The notes under the pieces: model-generated | Told to the model about the DNA's origin: nothing | What the model saw: the letters and a program-made list of their open reading frames with translations, nothing else | The model's database searches: none | Program-made: the position numbers and the translations under genes | Source of the DNA: JAJFJD01 sp965228695 | GTDB taxonomy: Bacteria > Pseudomonadota > Alphaproteobacteria > UBA8366 | DNA: 64,000 nucleotides | Direction of reading: 5' to 3' | Assembly (NCBI GenBank): GCA_965228695.1 | Contig: CBDDIB010000002.1 | Coordinates: 1,116,001 to 1,180,000 of the forward strand | Shown: in pieces, positions 21,869 through 30,695 of the stretch | Layout of the letters: each line of letters begins with the position of its first letter | How positions within the stretch are numbered: position 1 is the first letter of the stretch

Positions 21869-22498
21869 TTAATCAACTGGTTGCGCTGCCTTTGCCCGTC
21901 CGGCGCGGATCGACGTCGAGGACGCCGGATGCAGCCGGTTGCGGATAAACACCCACGCGGGCGGGTTCTGCCATATCAGGCGCGGGGCCTGATCCTCCGG
22001 TATCCTGGAGGTGGCAAATTGGGTCGCCGCGCGGCCCGCCAATGCCGTTAAAGAATAGGACGGGCGGGCAAAAACCGCAACGGCGGCCGTATGAAAGATT
22101 TCTTGCCAGGCCTTCCAGCGCGGTATTTGGATAAGGTTATCCGCGCCGATCAGCCAGACGAAACGATGATTGCAGTGCCGGCGGCGGAGCTGCCGCAACG
22201 TGTCGACGGTGTAGCGGGTGCCGAGACGGTCCTCGATATCGGTCACGCGAATGCGCGGATGCCGGGCCGTGGCCTGCGCGTCGGCCATGCGCGCCGCCAA
22301 GGGCGCCATTCCGGCCGTTGGTTTTAGGGGGTTTTGCGGCGATACGAGCCACCAGACTTCGTCCAGGTCCAGGCGCCGCAACGCTTCGAGACTGATATGG
22401 CGATGCCCGTCATGCGCCGGGTTGAACGATCCCCCCAGCAGGCCGACACGCCGGGCCCGGAGGCATGTCCGGGGCGTCTGTCGTGGTGTAATGCTCAA
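21869..22498 (-). CDS. nadD: Nicotinate-nucleotide adenylyltransferase
   Basis: This 209-residue enzyme adenylates nicotinate mononucleotide in NAD synthesis. It has the nucleotidyltransferase motif VGLLGGSFNPAHDGHRHIS (about 18-36), VWWLVSPQNPLK, the WLIGADNLIQIPRWKAW segment and the C-terminal ASSTSIRAG signature. The N-terminus is Arg-rich before the Rossmann fold. It is followed by rsfS and rlmH and preceded by proA 101 bp away on the same strand. Confidence 0.95.
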   Translation of the reverse strand: MSITPRQTPRTCLRARRVGLLGGSFNPAHDGHRHISLEALRRLDLDEVWWLVSPQNPLKPTAGMAPLAARMADAQATARHPRIRVTDIEDRLGTRYTVDTLRQLRRRHCNHRFVWLIGADNLIQIPRWKAWQEIFHTAAVAVFARPSYSLTALAGRAATQFATSRIPEDQAPRLIWQNPPAWVFIRNRLHPASSTSIRAGRAKAAQPVD

Positions 22499-22599
22499 GA
22501 CGGGGCTGTTCGATCAAGGGTTTCGGTCATGGCCGCGGCATCATCCCGCGCACCCGAAAGGCCGTCAACCGGGCACCACAGGCTGAATCGAGACCTGTA

Positions 22600-23889
22600 T
22601 CAAGGCCGGGTTTGCCCGGCGCCGCGCACGATATACTTGTAGCTGGTGAGCTGTTCCGCGCCGACCGGGCCGCGGGCGTGCAGCTTGCCCGTCGATATGC
22701 CGATCTCCGCGCCCATCCCGAATTCTCCGCCGTCGGCAAATTGGGTCGACGCGTTGTGCAGCACGATGCTGCTGTCGATCCGGCTCGTGAATGTCGCCGC
22801 CGCGTCGGCGTCGTCGGTGACGATCGCGTCGGTGTGGTGCGACCCGTGCGCGTTGATATGTTCGATCGCCTGCGGCAGACCGTCGACCACCTTCACGGAT
22901 AGAATCGCGTCGAGATATTCCGTATCCCAATCCGCATCGGTCGCGGGAAGGATGCGATCGTCGGCCGCTTGGGCTGTCTCATCGCCCCGGATCTCGCACC
23001 CTGCGGCCCGCAGGCGGTCCACGATCGCCGGCAGCTGCGCCGCGGCTGCGGATCGGTCGATCACGAGCGATTCGGCGGCCCCGCAAACGCCGGTGCGGCG
23101 CATCTTCGCATTCAGAACCACATCGCAGGCCATCGCCGCATCGGCTTTTTCATGGATGTAGACATGACAGTTACCGTCGAGATGCGCGATGACCGGCACG
23201 CGGGATTCGGTCATCACCCGTTCGATCAAGGATTTGCCGCCGCGCGGCACGATGATGTCGATCAGCCCGGCCATGCGCAGCATTGCACCGACCGCGTCGC
23301 GATCGCGCGTCGGGATGGCCTGCACGGCGTCGCCGGGCAACCCAGCGTCGCGCAGCCCGTCCTGAAGGCATTGGGCGATCAGGCCGGAGGAATGCAGGCT
23401 TTCCGACCCGCCGCGCAGGATCGCGGCATTGCCCGACTTCAGGCAAAGCCCGCCGGCGTCGGCGGTCACGTTCGGGCGCGACTCATAGATGATGCCGATG
23501 ACGCCGAGCGGCACCGACACGCGGGAAATCGTTAGGCCGTTGGGCCGCGTCCATTCGCCGAGATTACGATGCAGCGGGTCCGGCAAGCCCGCAACCTGCT
23601 CCAGCCCGGCTGCCATGCCCTCGATCCGGTCGTCGTTCAGCAGAAGCCGGTCCTGCATCGCGGCGTTCAGACCTTTTTCGGCGGCGAAGGCCATATCCTT
23701 CTCGTTCTCCGCCTTGATGGCCGCCGCGCTGTCCCGAATGACCGTCGCGGCCGCGTTGAGCGCGGCGTCGCGGGTGGCGCTGTCGGCCAGGCCCATTTGG
23801 TAACTGGCATCATGCGCGGCCTGTGCGATCTCGCGCACCAACTCTTCGGCGGGCATGTCGGCCTTGCTCAGGACAGCATGCGAACTCAT
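22600..23889 (-). CDS. proA: Gamma-glutamyl phosphate reductase
   Basis: This 429-residue NADPH enzyme makes glutamate semialdehyde for proline synthesis. Motifs include GVIGIIYESRPNVTADAGGLC, KSGNAAILRGGSE, the catalytic Cys in RRTGVCGAAESLV and the C-terminal DSSIVLHNASTQFADGGEFG. ATG 23889 matches the family N-terminus (MSSHAVLSKADMPAEEL region); about 20 extra upstream codons are not conserved. Its partner proB lies about 2 kb away on the same strand, separated by an opposite-strand glycosyltransferase gene. Confidence 0.96.
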   Translation of the reverse strand: MSSHAVLSKADMPAEELVREIAQAAHDASYQMGLADSATRDAALNAAATVIRDSAAAIKAENEKDMAFAAEKGLNAAMQDRLLLNDDRIEGMAAGLEQVAGLPDPLHRNLGEWTRPNGLTISRVSVPLGVIGIIYESRPNVTADAGGLCLKSGNAAILRGGSESLHSSGLIAQCLQDGLRDAGLPGDAVQAIPTRDRDAVGAMLRMAGLIDIIVPRGGKSLIERVMTESRVPVIAHLDGNCHVYIHEKADAAMACDVVLNAKMRRTGVCGAAESLVIDRSAAAAQLPAIVDRLRAAGCEIRGDETAQAADDRILPATDADWDTEYLDAILSVKVVDGLPQAIEHINAHGSHHTDAIVTDDADAAATFTSRIDSSIVLHNASTQFADGGEFGMGAEIGISTGKLHARGPVGAEQLTSYKYIVRGAGQTRP

Positions 23890-24008
23890 CTGTTGGCTCC
23901 CGGTTTCAGTATGCCACCGAACCCTATCCGATGCGGGAGGGCGGCGCATTATCGAAATTCTCTTAGTACAAATGGTCCGGACGGTGCTATTTGGCTAGGG
24001 GCAACAAG

Positions 24009-25874
24009 GTGTCGGACGTGTCCCACGGCGAAAATCTCGAAATCGAATGGCAACGGCTGACGGCGGAATGCGCCGACGCGCCGGACGACAGCCGCCGCCG
24101 TCTCGAATTGGGCCAGCTCTGCCATCGCATGGCGCGGCCCGGCGAGGCCTTGTCGCATTTTGCCGGTGCGGCGACCGCCGATCCCGACTGGGAAGCGCCG
24201 CGCTATTACCTTGGGCTAATCCTCGCGGAAATGGGCCGGCCGGACGAGGCAATGGTGGCGTATCGCGCAGCGCTCGCGGTCAACCCCGACCATGCGGAAA
24301 GCCATTTCGGTTTGGGCCGGTTGTTCGTCCGCCGCCGTGAGACGGGGCCGGCGGTGTCGCATTTAGACGCGGCCGCCGCGGCCCGGCCCGATTGGCACCG
24401 GCCCCACCTCGAAAAAGCGGACGTGCTGGCCGCGGCGGGCGATGCCGCCGGCGCACGCGACGCATACGATGCGGCGTTGCGTACCGGGGCGCCCGACGGG
24501 GTGCGCCTGCGCCGGGACTTGCTGCTGCCGGTCATCGCGGACTCGGCGGAAGACTACGCCGACGCGCGCCGTTGCTACGAAACCGCGCTGGAGGATCTCG
24601 CCGCCGATCCGCCGGCCCTGGACCATCCGGCCCGGGAGGGCGGGGGCGCCCGGTTCTACCTGGCCTATCACGGCGCGGACGACCGCCGCCTGCAGGAACA
24701 GCTCGCCGCCCTCTACCGAACGGGCTGCCCAGCATTGGAATGGACCGCGCCGCATTGCCGGGAACCGTGGCGCGCGCCGGCGGTGCGGCGGATCGGGTTC
24801 GTATCGCGGTTCTTCTACGACCATTCGATCGGGCGGTTGATGCAGCGGTTGCTGGCGCATCTGGCGCAGCGGGACGATTGCGAGATCCTGCTGTTCGATA
24901 CCGCGCCGGTTCCGGACGATCCGTTGCGGTCGGAACTGGTGTCCTACGCGGACCATGTCGAATGCCTGGAAGCCGGGTTGCATCCGCCGCGCGAGCAGAT
25001 CGCCCGGCACAAGCTCGACATTCTGGTCTATCCGGATATCGGCATGGATTACGTCACCTATTTTTTGGCCTTCGCGCGGCTCGCCCCGGTGCAATGCGTC
25101 ACCTGGGGGCATCCGGTGACGACGGGCATCCCGGCCATCGACTATTTCCTGTCCTGCGACTCCGCGGAGCCGCCCGATGCGGCGGCGCATTACAGCGAAC
25201 GGCTGGTGCGGTTGGGCGGGCTGCCCTTCTCCTACGCCCGCCCCGGCGCGCCGGAACCGGCCAAGACCCGTGCGGATTTCGGATTGCCGGAGGACGCGAC
25301 GCTTTATCTCCTGGCCCAGAACCTGTTCAAGATTCATCCGGACATGGACGCGGCGCTTCGCCGGATTCTGGAACGCGATCCGGCCGGCCGGCTGGTTCTG
25401 CTGGACGGGCATTATCCGGAGTGGGGACAGCGGCTGCGGGCGCGGTTCGCGCGCAGCCTGGCCGGCGTCGACGACCGGATCACTTTTCTGCCGCGCCAGG
25501 ATCATGACGACTATATGCGTCTCCTGGCGTTGGCGGATGTCTGCCTCGACAGTTTCCCCTTCGGCGGCGGCAACACGACGTATCAGGCCCTGGCGATGGG
25601 CACGCCGGTCGTGACTCTGCCCGGCGACTTCCTGCGCGGCCGGTTGAGCCTGGCGATCTATTGTCACCTGCGGGTGCTGGAATGTGCGGCGGCGGCGGTG
25701 GAGGATTATGCCGATGTCGCGGTGCGGCTCGGCACGGACGGTGCCTGGCGGGACCGGGTCGCCAAGCAGATCGACAAGAATCTACATCGGATTTTCGACG
25801 ACCCGGTTTTTCTGGAAGAAGCCGGACGGTTCCTGATGTCGGTGGTTCCCGCCGAGCCGTCCGACGGCGGTTAG
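24009..25874 (+). CDS. TPR-containing GT41 (OGT/SPINDLY-like) glycosyltransferase
   Basis: This 621-residue protein has three or four TPR repeats in the first 190 residues (for example APRYYLGLILAEMGRPDEAM and HFGLGRLFVRR). A GT41-type catalytic region follows: RIGFVSRFFYDHSIGRLMQ, the acceptor loop LAPVQCVTWGHPVTTGIPAI, and the sugar-nucleotide site DSFPFGGGNTTYQALAMGTP then VVTLPGDF. GT41 enzymes add GlcNAc or other sugars to Ser/Thr of proteins. Start GTG 24009 has AGGGG 7 bp upstream and is preferred over TTG 23991. It lies alone on the plus strand between proA and proB. The substrate is unknown; flagellin or adhesins are possible. Confidence 0.85.
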   Translation: MSDVSHGENLEIEWQRLTAECADAPDDSRRRLELGQLCHRMARPGEALSHFAGAATADPDWEAPRYYLGLILAEMGRPDEAMVAYRAALAVNPDHAESHFGLGRLFVRRRETGPAVSHLDAAAAARPDWHRPHLEKADVLAAAGDAAGARDAYDAALRTGAPDGVRLRRDLLLPVIADSAEDYADARRCYETALEDLAADPPALDHPAREGGGARFYLAYHGADDRRLQEQLAALYRTGCPALEWTAPHCREPWRAPAVRRIGFVSRFFYDHSIGRLMQRLLAHLAQRDDCEILLFDTAPVPDDPLRSELVSYADHVECLEAGLHPPREQIARHKLDILVYPDIGMDYVTYFLAFARLAPVQCVTWGHPVTTGIPAIDYFLSCDSAEPPDAAAHYSERLVRLGGLPFSYARPGAPEPAKTRADFGLPEDATLYLLAQNLFKIHPDMDAALRRILERDPAGRLVLLDGHYPEWGQRLRARFARSLAGVDDRITFLPRQDHDDYMRLLALADVCLDSFPFGGGNTTYQALAMGTPVVTLPGDFLRGRLSLAIYCHLRVLECAAAAVEDYADVAVRLGTDGAWRDRVAKQIDKNLHRIFDDPVFLEEAGRFLMSVVPAEPSDGG

Positions 25875-26995
25875 CCGTTGAGCACCAGATCGTCGCGGTG
25901 GATCATCTCGTCGCGCCCGCGGTAGCCGAGGATTTCCTCGATCTCCTGGCTCTTGTGGCCCGCGATGAGCGTTGCGTCGGCGCTCGAATAGGCGGATAGC
26001 CCGCGGCCCAATTCCCGGCCGTCGCGGCTGCGGACGGCGACCGGATCGCCCCGTTCGAATCGGCCCGACACCGCTGTGACGCCGACCGGCAGAAGACTTC
26101 GGCCCTGCTGCAAGGCGTTTTCCGCCCCGCCGTCCACTTCGAAGACGCCGATCGGATTCAGGGCGCCCGCGATCCAGGTCTTGCGCGCCGTGCGCGGGGA
26201 CGCCGTCGCCTCGAACCAGGTGCAGGGTGCACCCTCGTCGAGCCGGCGCAGCGGGTGGATCGACCGGCCGTCGGCGATGGCCATCCGGCAGCCGCTGGCC
26301 GTCGCGATCTTCGCCGCCTGTATTTTGGTCACCATGCCGCCGGACGAATAGCCGAGCCGGGGCTCGCCGGCCATGGCCTCGATCGCCGGCGTGATAGCGG
26401 CGACTCGCTCGAGCCGGTTGGCGTCGGTCTTCTCGCCTGGGTCCGCGTCGTAGAGCCCGTCGATATCGGAGAAAAGGATCAGCGTATCGGCGCTGACCAT
26501 TGCGGCGACACGCGCGGCGAGCCGGTCGTTGTCGCCGAACCTGATCTCGTCGGTGCCGACCGTGTCGTTTTCGTTGATGACCGGCACGACGTTGAATGAC
26601 AAGAGCTGCGTGAGCGTGCTGCGCGCATTCAGATGGCGGCGGCGTTCCTCGGTATCGTCCGGCGTCACGAGAACCTGGGCGACCGGAATATCGTGCTTGG
26701 CGAGCGCCTGTTCATAGGCATGGGCGAGGCGAATTTGCCCGGCCGCGGCGGCGGCCTGCTTTTCCTCAAGGCGAAGGGCGCGGTCCATGTCCGTCAGCCC
26801 GAGCCGCTGCCGCCCGACCGCGATCGCACCGGACGACACCACCAGGATTTCCTTTCCCCGGCGATGACATTGGGCGATGTCCTCGGCGAGCGCTTCCAGC
26901 CAGCCATGGCGCACGGCGCCGGTGGCGTCGTCGACCAGCAAGGCGGAGCCGATCTTGATCACCAGCCGCTTGCTACCGTCGAGCTGGCCGTTCAT
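25871..26995 (-). CDS. proB: Glutamate 5-kinase
   Basis: This 374-residue kinase performs the first committed step of proline synthesis. The amino-acid kinase fold shows [45 protein letters not shown] (in two pieces) and [15 protein letters not shown]-terminal PUA domain begins near residue 275 ([19 protein letters not shown] region). ATG 26995 overlaps the obgE stop by 4 bp, so it is coupled to obgE. A longer upstream frame is the shadow of obgE. Proline feedback normally acts on this enzyme. Confidence 0.96.
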   Translation of the reverse strand: MNGQLDGSKRLVIKIGSALLVDDATGAVRHGWLEALAEDIAQCHRRGKEILVVSSGAIAVGRQRLGLTDMDRALRLEEKQAAAAAGQIRLAHAYEQALAKHDIPVAQVLVTPDDTEERRRHLNARSTLTQLLSFNVVPVINENDTVGTDEIRFGDNDRLAARVAAMVSADTLILFSDIDGLYDADPGEKTDANRLERVAAITPAIEAMAGEPRLGYSSGGMVTKIQAAKIATASGCRMAIADGRSIHPLRRLDEGAPCTWFEATASPRTARKTWIAGALNPIGVFEVDGGAENALQQGRSLLPVGVTAVSGRFERGDPVAVRSRDGRELGRGLSAYSSADATLIAGHKSQEIEEILGYRGRDEMIHRDDLVLNG

Positions 26996-28041
26996 GGCGT
27001 CCACGTTTCCTGAACGGCGGATTCCGGCGTTTCGGCCGCCTTGTCCGCGTCGCGTTTTTCCTGGATCGCCGCCAGCAGGCACCGCAAGGCCTCCTGCACG
27101 CCGTCGCCGGTCACGCCGGACAGCATCAAGGGTTCCGCGCCCGCGGCGTCGGCCAGCGTCGCGGCGCGTTCGGCGGCCACGTCGTCGGTCAGCGCGTCGC
27201 ATTTGTTCAGCGCGACGATCTCGGCCTTTTCCGCGAGGCCGGCACCATAGGCCTCGAGTTCGCCCCGGATCGTGCGATACGCGTCCGCCACGTCCGGCTG
27301 GGTGCCGTCCACCAGATGGAGCAACACGCCGCAGCGTTCGATATGACCCAGGAAGCGGTCGCCCAGGCCATGCCCTTCATGCGCGCCCTCGATCAGCCCC
27401 GGGATGTCGGCGAGGACGAATTCCTTCTCGTCCACATACACCACGCCGAGCTGCGGGTGCAGCGTGGTGAACGGGTAGTCGGCGATCTTGGGCCGGGCGC
27501 GTGAAACCGCGGCGAGGAAGGTCGATTTCCCGGCGTTGGGCAACCCGACCAACCCGGCATCGGCCAGCAGCTTGAGGCGCAGCCAGATCCACATCTCCGC
27601 ACCCGGGTGGCCCGGATCGAACCGGCGCGGGGCGCGCGCGGTGGAAGATTTGTAGTGCAGATTGCCGAACCCGCCGTCGCCGCCTTGCAGCAGGACCAGC
27701 CGTTGCCCCGCCCGGGTCAGGTCGGCGATCAGCGTTTCATTGTCCTCGGCAAGGATCTGCGTGCCGACGGGGACATCCAGCAGCACGGTTTCTCCCGCCG
27801 CGCCGTTGCGTTGCTTGCCCTTGCCGTGGTCGCCGCCACTCGCCTTGAAATGCTGCTGGTAGCGGTAGTCGATCAGCGTGTTGAGACCCTCGACCGCCTG
27901 GAAGATGACGTCACCGCCGCGGCCGCCATCGCCGCCGTCCGGGCCGCCGCGCGGGATATTCCGCTCGCGGCGGAACGACATGCAGCCGGCGCCCCCATTG
28001 CCGCTCTTCACGTGAATTTTGGCTTGATCGAGAAATTTCAT
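26992..28041 (-). CDS. obgE: GTPase ObgE/CgtA
   Basis: This 349-residue GTPase takes part in late 50S assembly and stress control. The N-terminal Obg fold has [19 protein letters not shown] and [14 protein letters not shown]. The G domain starts near residue 160 with [15 protein letters not shown] (G1), [12 protein letters not shown] (G3) and NKCD (G4). The acidic Ala/Glu-rich C-terminal tail is variable in the family. It is placed between rpmA and proB, as in many alphaproteobacteria, but a strong terminator separates it from rpmA. Confidence 0.97.
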   Translation of the reverse strand: MKFLDQAKIHVKSGNGGAGCMSFRRERNIPRGGPDGGDGGRGGDVIFQAVEGLNTLIDYRYQQHFKASGGDHGKGKQRNGAAGETVLLDVPVGTQILAEDNETLIADLTRAGQRLVLLQGGDGGFGNLHYKSSTARAPRRFDPGHPGAEMWIWLRLKLLADAGLVGLPNAGKSTFLAAVSRARPKIADYPFTTLHPQLGVVYVDEKEFVLADIPGLIEGAHEGHGLGDRFLGHIERCGVLLHLVDGTQPDVADAYRTIRGELEAYGAGLAEKAEIVALNKCDALTDDVAAERAATLADAAGAEPLMLSGVTGDGVQEALRCLLAAIQEKRDADKAAETPESAVQETWTP

Positions 28042-28093
28042 CGTATCGCAACCATGCGCGCCGAGGCGGGTGCCCGGACCCCGGTCCTCGGCG

Positions 28094-28130
28094 GGAAAAA
28101 ATAAAAGGGAGACGGATTTCCATCTCCCTT
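28094..28130 (-). terminator. Rho-independent terminator after rpmA
   Basis: On the minus strand the stem AAGGGAGA/TCTCCCTT (28123-28130 with 28105-28112) has a 10-nt loop and is followed by TTTTATTTTTT. It lies after the rpmA stop and before obgE, so obgE-proB should have its own promoter or depend on read-through. Confidence 0.85.
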
Positions 28131-28183
28131 CGCCAACTCGCCGGCCGATTGAGGGGAGCCGCCGCCGGTGGCTCCCACCGGGG

Positions 28184-28450
28184 CTATTCCGCTGCGGCCG
28201 CCGCCGGATCCACGTGAACGGTGGTCCGGCTCCGGGTCTTGTGGAACTTCACCGTGCCGTCCTTCAGGGCGAACAGGGTGTGGTCCTTGCCCATACCGAC
28301 ATTCGTGCCGGGGTGAACCTTGGTGCCGCGCTGGCGAATGATGATATTGCCCGAGATCACGGACTCTCCGCCATATTTCTTGACGCCGAGGCGCCGGCCT
28401 TCGGAATCGCGACCATTGCGTGAACTGCCGCCTGCTTTCTTATGAGCCAT
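28184..28450 (-). CDS. rpmA: 50S ribosomal protein L27
   Basis: This 88-residue protein lies near the peptidyl-transferase centre. It begins [20 protein letters not shown], with [20 protein letters not shown] (in the core) and the ends in acidic/Ala residues. It is directly downstream of rplU with a 6-bp gap, the universal rplU-rpmA order. A strong terminator follows. Confidence 0.98.
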   Translation of the reverse strand: MAHKKAGGSSRNGRDSEGRRLGVKKYGGESVISGNIIIRQRGTKVHPGTNVGMGKDHTLFALKDGTVKFHKTRSRTTVHVDPAAAAAE

Positions 28451-28456
28451 GCTGCA

Positions 28457-29026
28457 TTACTCCTCGGTCTTTTTCGCGGCGGGTTTCTTTGCCGCGGGTT
28501 TCTTCGCCGCCGGCTTCTTCGCGGCGGGCTTCTTCGCTGCGGTTTTTTTGGCGGTGCGCTTTTTGGCTGCCGGCTTCTTGGCAGCGGGTTTTTTCGCAGC
28601 GGGCTTTTTGGCTGCCGGCTTGGCCTCGGCCTTGTCTTCGGTTTTTGCCGCCGGTTTCGCTTCTTCCTTGGCGGCGGGCTTCTTCGCGGCGGCCTTCTTG
28701 GTCGGCTTCTGCCCGTCGGTCAGGATATCGGTGATCCGCAATACGGTGACCTGCTGGCGATGGCCCTTGGTCCGCCGGTAGTCCTTGCGGCGCTTCTTCT
28801 TGAAGACGATGATCTTCGCGCTGCGGTCCTGCTTGACCACTTCGGCCGCGACCGTGGCGCCGTCGACAAGCGGCGTGCCGGTGGTCTGGGCCTTGTCGTC
28901 GCCGACCATCAGGACGTCGGTGAGTTCGACCGTCGCACCCGGATCGCCCTCGAGCTTCTCCACCGCGATGACATCGTCTTTGGCGACCTTGTATTGTTTG
29001 CCGCCGGTTTTGATTACTGCAAACAT
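28457..29026 (-). CDS. rplU: 50S ribosomal protein L21 with long Lys/Ala tail
   Basis: This 189-residue protein has a normal L21 core in residues 1-103 ([42 protein letters not shown]). Then comes an 86-residue tail made mainly of the repeat PAAKK, interrupted by an acidic patch (TEDKAEAK). Typical L21 is about 100-105 residues; extended tails occur in alphaproteobacteria. The tail resembles histone H1-like basic repeats and could contact rRNA or vary in copy number by slippage. The gene is first in rplU-rpmA and has a recognisable promoter. Confidence 0.96.
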   Translation of the reverse strand: MFAVIKTGGKQYKVAKDDVIAVEKLEGDPGATVELTDVLMVGDDKAQTTGTPLVDGATVAAEVVKQDRSAKIIVFKKKRRKDYRRTKGHRQQVTVLRITDILTDGQKPTKKAAAKKPAAKEEAKPAAKTEDKAEAKPAAKKPAAKKPAAKKPAAKKRTAKKTAAKKPAAKKPAAKKPAAKKPAAKKTEE

Positions 29027-29118
29027 GGGTTTGTATCTCGCTGCCGGTCCTGGAACTCCATTTTCGGGCTTTCATCCAGGATATCCGGGCTTTCTGGTGC
29101 CCGTAAACTCGCCGCGGG

Positions 29119-29146
29119 ACTATACTCGTGCGCGCCGGCAAGTCAA
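29119..29146 (-). promoter_or_regulatory. Promoter of rplU-rpmA
   Basis: On the minus strand TTGACT (29146-29141) is followed after 16 bp by TATAGT (29124-29119). The start of transcription would be near 29112, leaving a leader of about 85 nt before rplU. This is one of the best sigma-70-type matches in the window, as expected for a ribosomal protein operon. Confidence 0.65.
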
Positions 29147-29166
29147 CGGCCAACTCGCCCGAAAAG

Positions 29167-30183
29167 CTAGTTTTCCGCACCGGTGGATGGTGCGGCCGAA
29201 AGGTCGAATACCTCGGTCACGGCCCCGTCCGTTTCCCATCCCTGGACCAGGAGGCTGCCGTTGCCCGCGTTGGCGACGACACTGAGGCGAGTATCCGCGT
29301 TGAGAACCGGCTCGACCAGCCATTCGAATCCCGGCACCGGGTTACGGCAAAGCCCATTCATCAGACGGTGCCGGCGTTCGCTTTCGAGCCCGCGCGGCTT
29401 GCCGCGCAACCCCGGGCTGAGCCAGTGATTGGCGACGGAGGTGGGCGCCTCATGCACCCAGGCGCGCGTTTCGGTCCGTTCGATCACGCATCCCTCGCCG
29501 GCGCGGGTGCCGGACACCGAGAAGAAGGCGGGCAGGGCGATCGGGGTTGTTTCCAGCATGTCCTTCGCTTCGTCGTAGCTGCGGCAGATCTCGACGACCC
29601 TGCGGGCGAGATGGGCCGGCGGCAGATGCCGGCTCTGGAAAACCTTAATCCGGTTCGCCAGCCAATCCGCCGGCAGCGGCAGGTAGCCGCGCCGGACCAA
29701 CGGTGCCTGGTTGATGGCGAGGGCGAACCGCCCTGGTGCCACGGCGGTGATCACACCGACGAAGCCCGGCCAGGTGATGTTATAGAAGTCGCCCGCCGGC
29801 CCGGTTTGGCGCGCCAGCACCACATGCCGGCCGATCCCATGGAAGGGCCAGTCCAGTGTCCGCAGCATCCGCATGCCGCCGCCCTTCGGGTCCGGTGCGA
29901 CGCCGGTGGTGCAGCCCCACTCGAAACACAGGTTCATGAACCAAATTCCGGTTGAAAGCTGCGCGGAAAGGCTGGCGATCTCGTCGTGATGCGGGTTGCC
30001 GGATCGCACGGCCCACCGGCGCGACAGCCGGTCCATGATCGGCAGCAGCGGCCCCGGCAGCATTCGCCGTCCCGCCGCAATTAAGTATTCGGCCGTGTCG
30101 CGATGGCTGTCTACCAGGGCGGTCGGGCCGGACTCCCCTAGATCGATCAAGGGGATTACCGAGGGGTTTTGCGCCGGTTCCAT
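29167..30183 (-). CDS. Putative Ntn-hydrolase of the NAAA/choloylglycine hydrolase type
   Basis: This 338-residue protein carries EWGCTTGVA (Cys91) followed by GGMRMLRTLDWPF, the arrangement of the N-terminal nucleophile Cys and the R-x-x-D-W strand in acid ceramidase, NAAA and bile-salt hydrolase relatives. A further feature is FSVSGTRAGEGCVIERTET. In such proteins a precursor is cut before the Cys, releasing a small alpha chain (here about 90 residues). No signal peptide is visible, so it may be cytoplasmic. The amide substrate is unknown; N-acyl amino acids or acyl-homoserine lactones are possibilities. Start ATG 30183 is chosen; the upstream frame runs into the tRNA gene. Confidence is for superfamily only. 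Confidence 0.65.
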   Translation of the reverse strand: MEPAQNPSVIPLIDLGESGPTALVDSHRDTAEYLIAAGRRMLPGPLLPIMDRLSRRWAVRSGNPHHDEIASLSAQLSTGIWFMNLCFEWGCTTGVAPDPKGGGMRMLRTLDWPFHGIGRHVVLARQTGPAGDFYNITWPGFVGVITAVAPGRFALAINQAPLVRRGYLPLPADWLANRIKVFQSRHLPPAHLARRVVEICRSYDEAKDMLETTPIALPAFFSVSGTRAGEGCVIERTETRAWVHEAPTSVANHWLSPGLRGKPRGLESERRHRLMNGLCRNPVPGFEWLVEPVLNADTRLSVVANAGNGSLLVQGWETDGAVTEVFDLSAAPSTGAEN

Positions 30184-30309
30184 GCTTATAATGTCGGCCT
30201 TGCGACGCGGGAATGCAATAACGCGGGCAGGCAGGGTTCCGCTTGCGGCACGCCGGGGCTTGCGGTAGGTTCCGGCGCATTCGGGGTCGGCTTGGCCGGC
30301 AACGCCCGC

Positions 30310-30399
30310 GGAGAGGTGCCGGAGTGGTCGAACGGGGCGGTCTCGAAAACCGTTGTGCGCGCGAGCGTACCCAGGGTTCGAATCCCTGTCTCTCCGCCA
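30310..30399 (+). tRNA. tRNA-Ser (anticodon CGA)
   Basis: The acceptor 5' strand GGAGAGG pairs with TCTCTCC, followed by discriminator G and encoded CCA. The anticodon loop CTCGAAA gives CGA, reading UCG. The long variable arm (TTGTGCGCGCGAGCGTACC region) marks a class II serine tRNA, and GGTTCGAATCC is the T-arm. It is on the plus strand, divergent from the Ntn-hydrolase-like gene. Confidence 0.95.
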
Positions 30400-30695
30400 T
30401 TCAAATGGGTTGGCGACCCACCTTGCCGGCAATCAATCGTGCGACATCTGTGTTTTTGCAATTCGAGCTCGTCCTCAAAATGGGGTACGGCCGGGCGTTC
30501 AAGGGATGAGCGGTAATTTTCTGGAAGGTCGAGTTATCTTTGCGAGATGTCCGAATGTTGGGGATGTCGAAAAACGCCAGACTTTCAACAAAAAGATCGG
30601 CGATCCGAGATTGACGTTTAGCAGGTTGCTGAACATTTCGAGATAGGCATTATTGAGGTCGCGCTCGCGTCTTTTTCTTTCCGTGACGCTGGGCC
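30400..30695. other. Non-coding gap after tRNA-Ser
   Basis: This stretch of nearly 300 bp holds no convincing gene. It is visibly richer in A and T than the housekeeping genes around it. I looked for a second copy of the tRNA 3' end here and saw none, and no terminator stem with a T-run. Confidence 0.5.

Noticed and set aside
28470..28690. Regular short DNA repeats resembling an array
   Set aside because: They are in frame within rplU and encode the PAAKK tail; there are no unique spacers or repeat-spacer lengths of a CRISPR.
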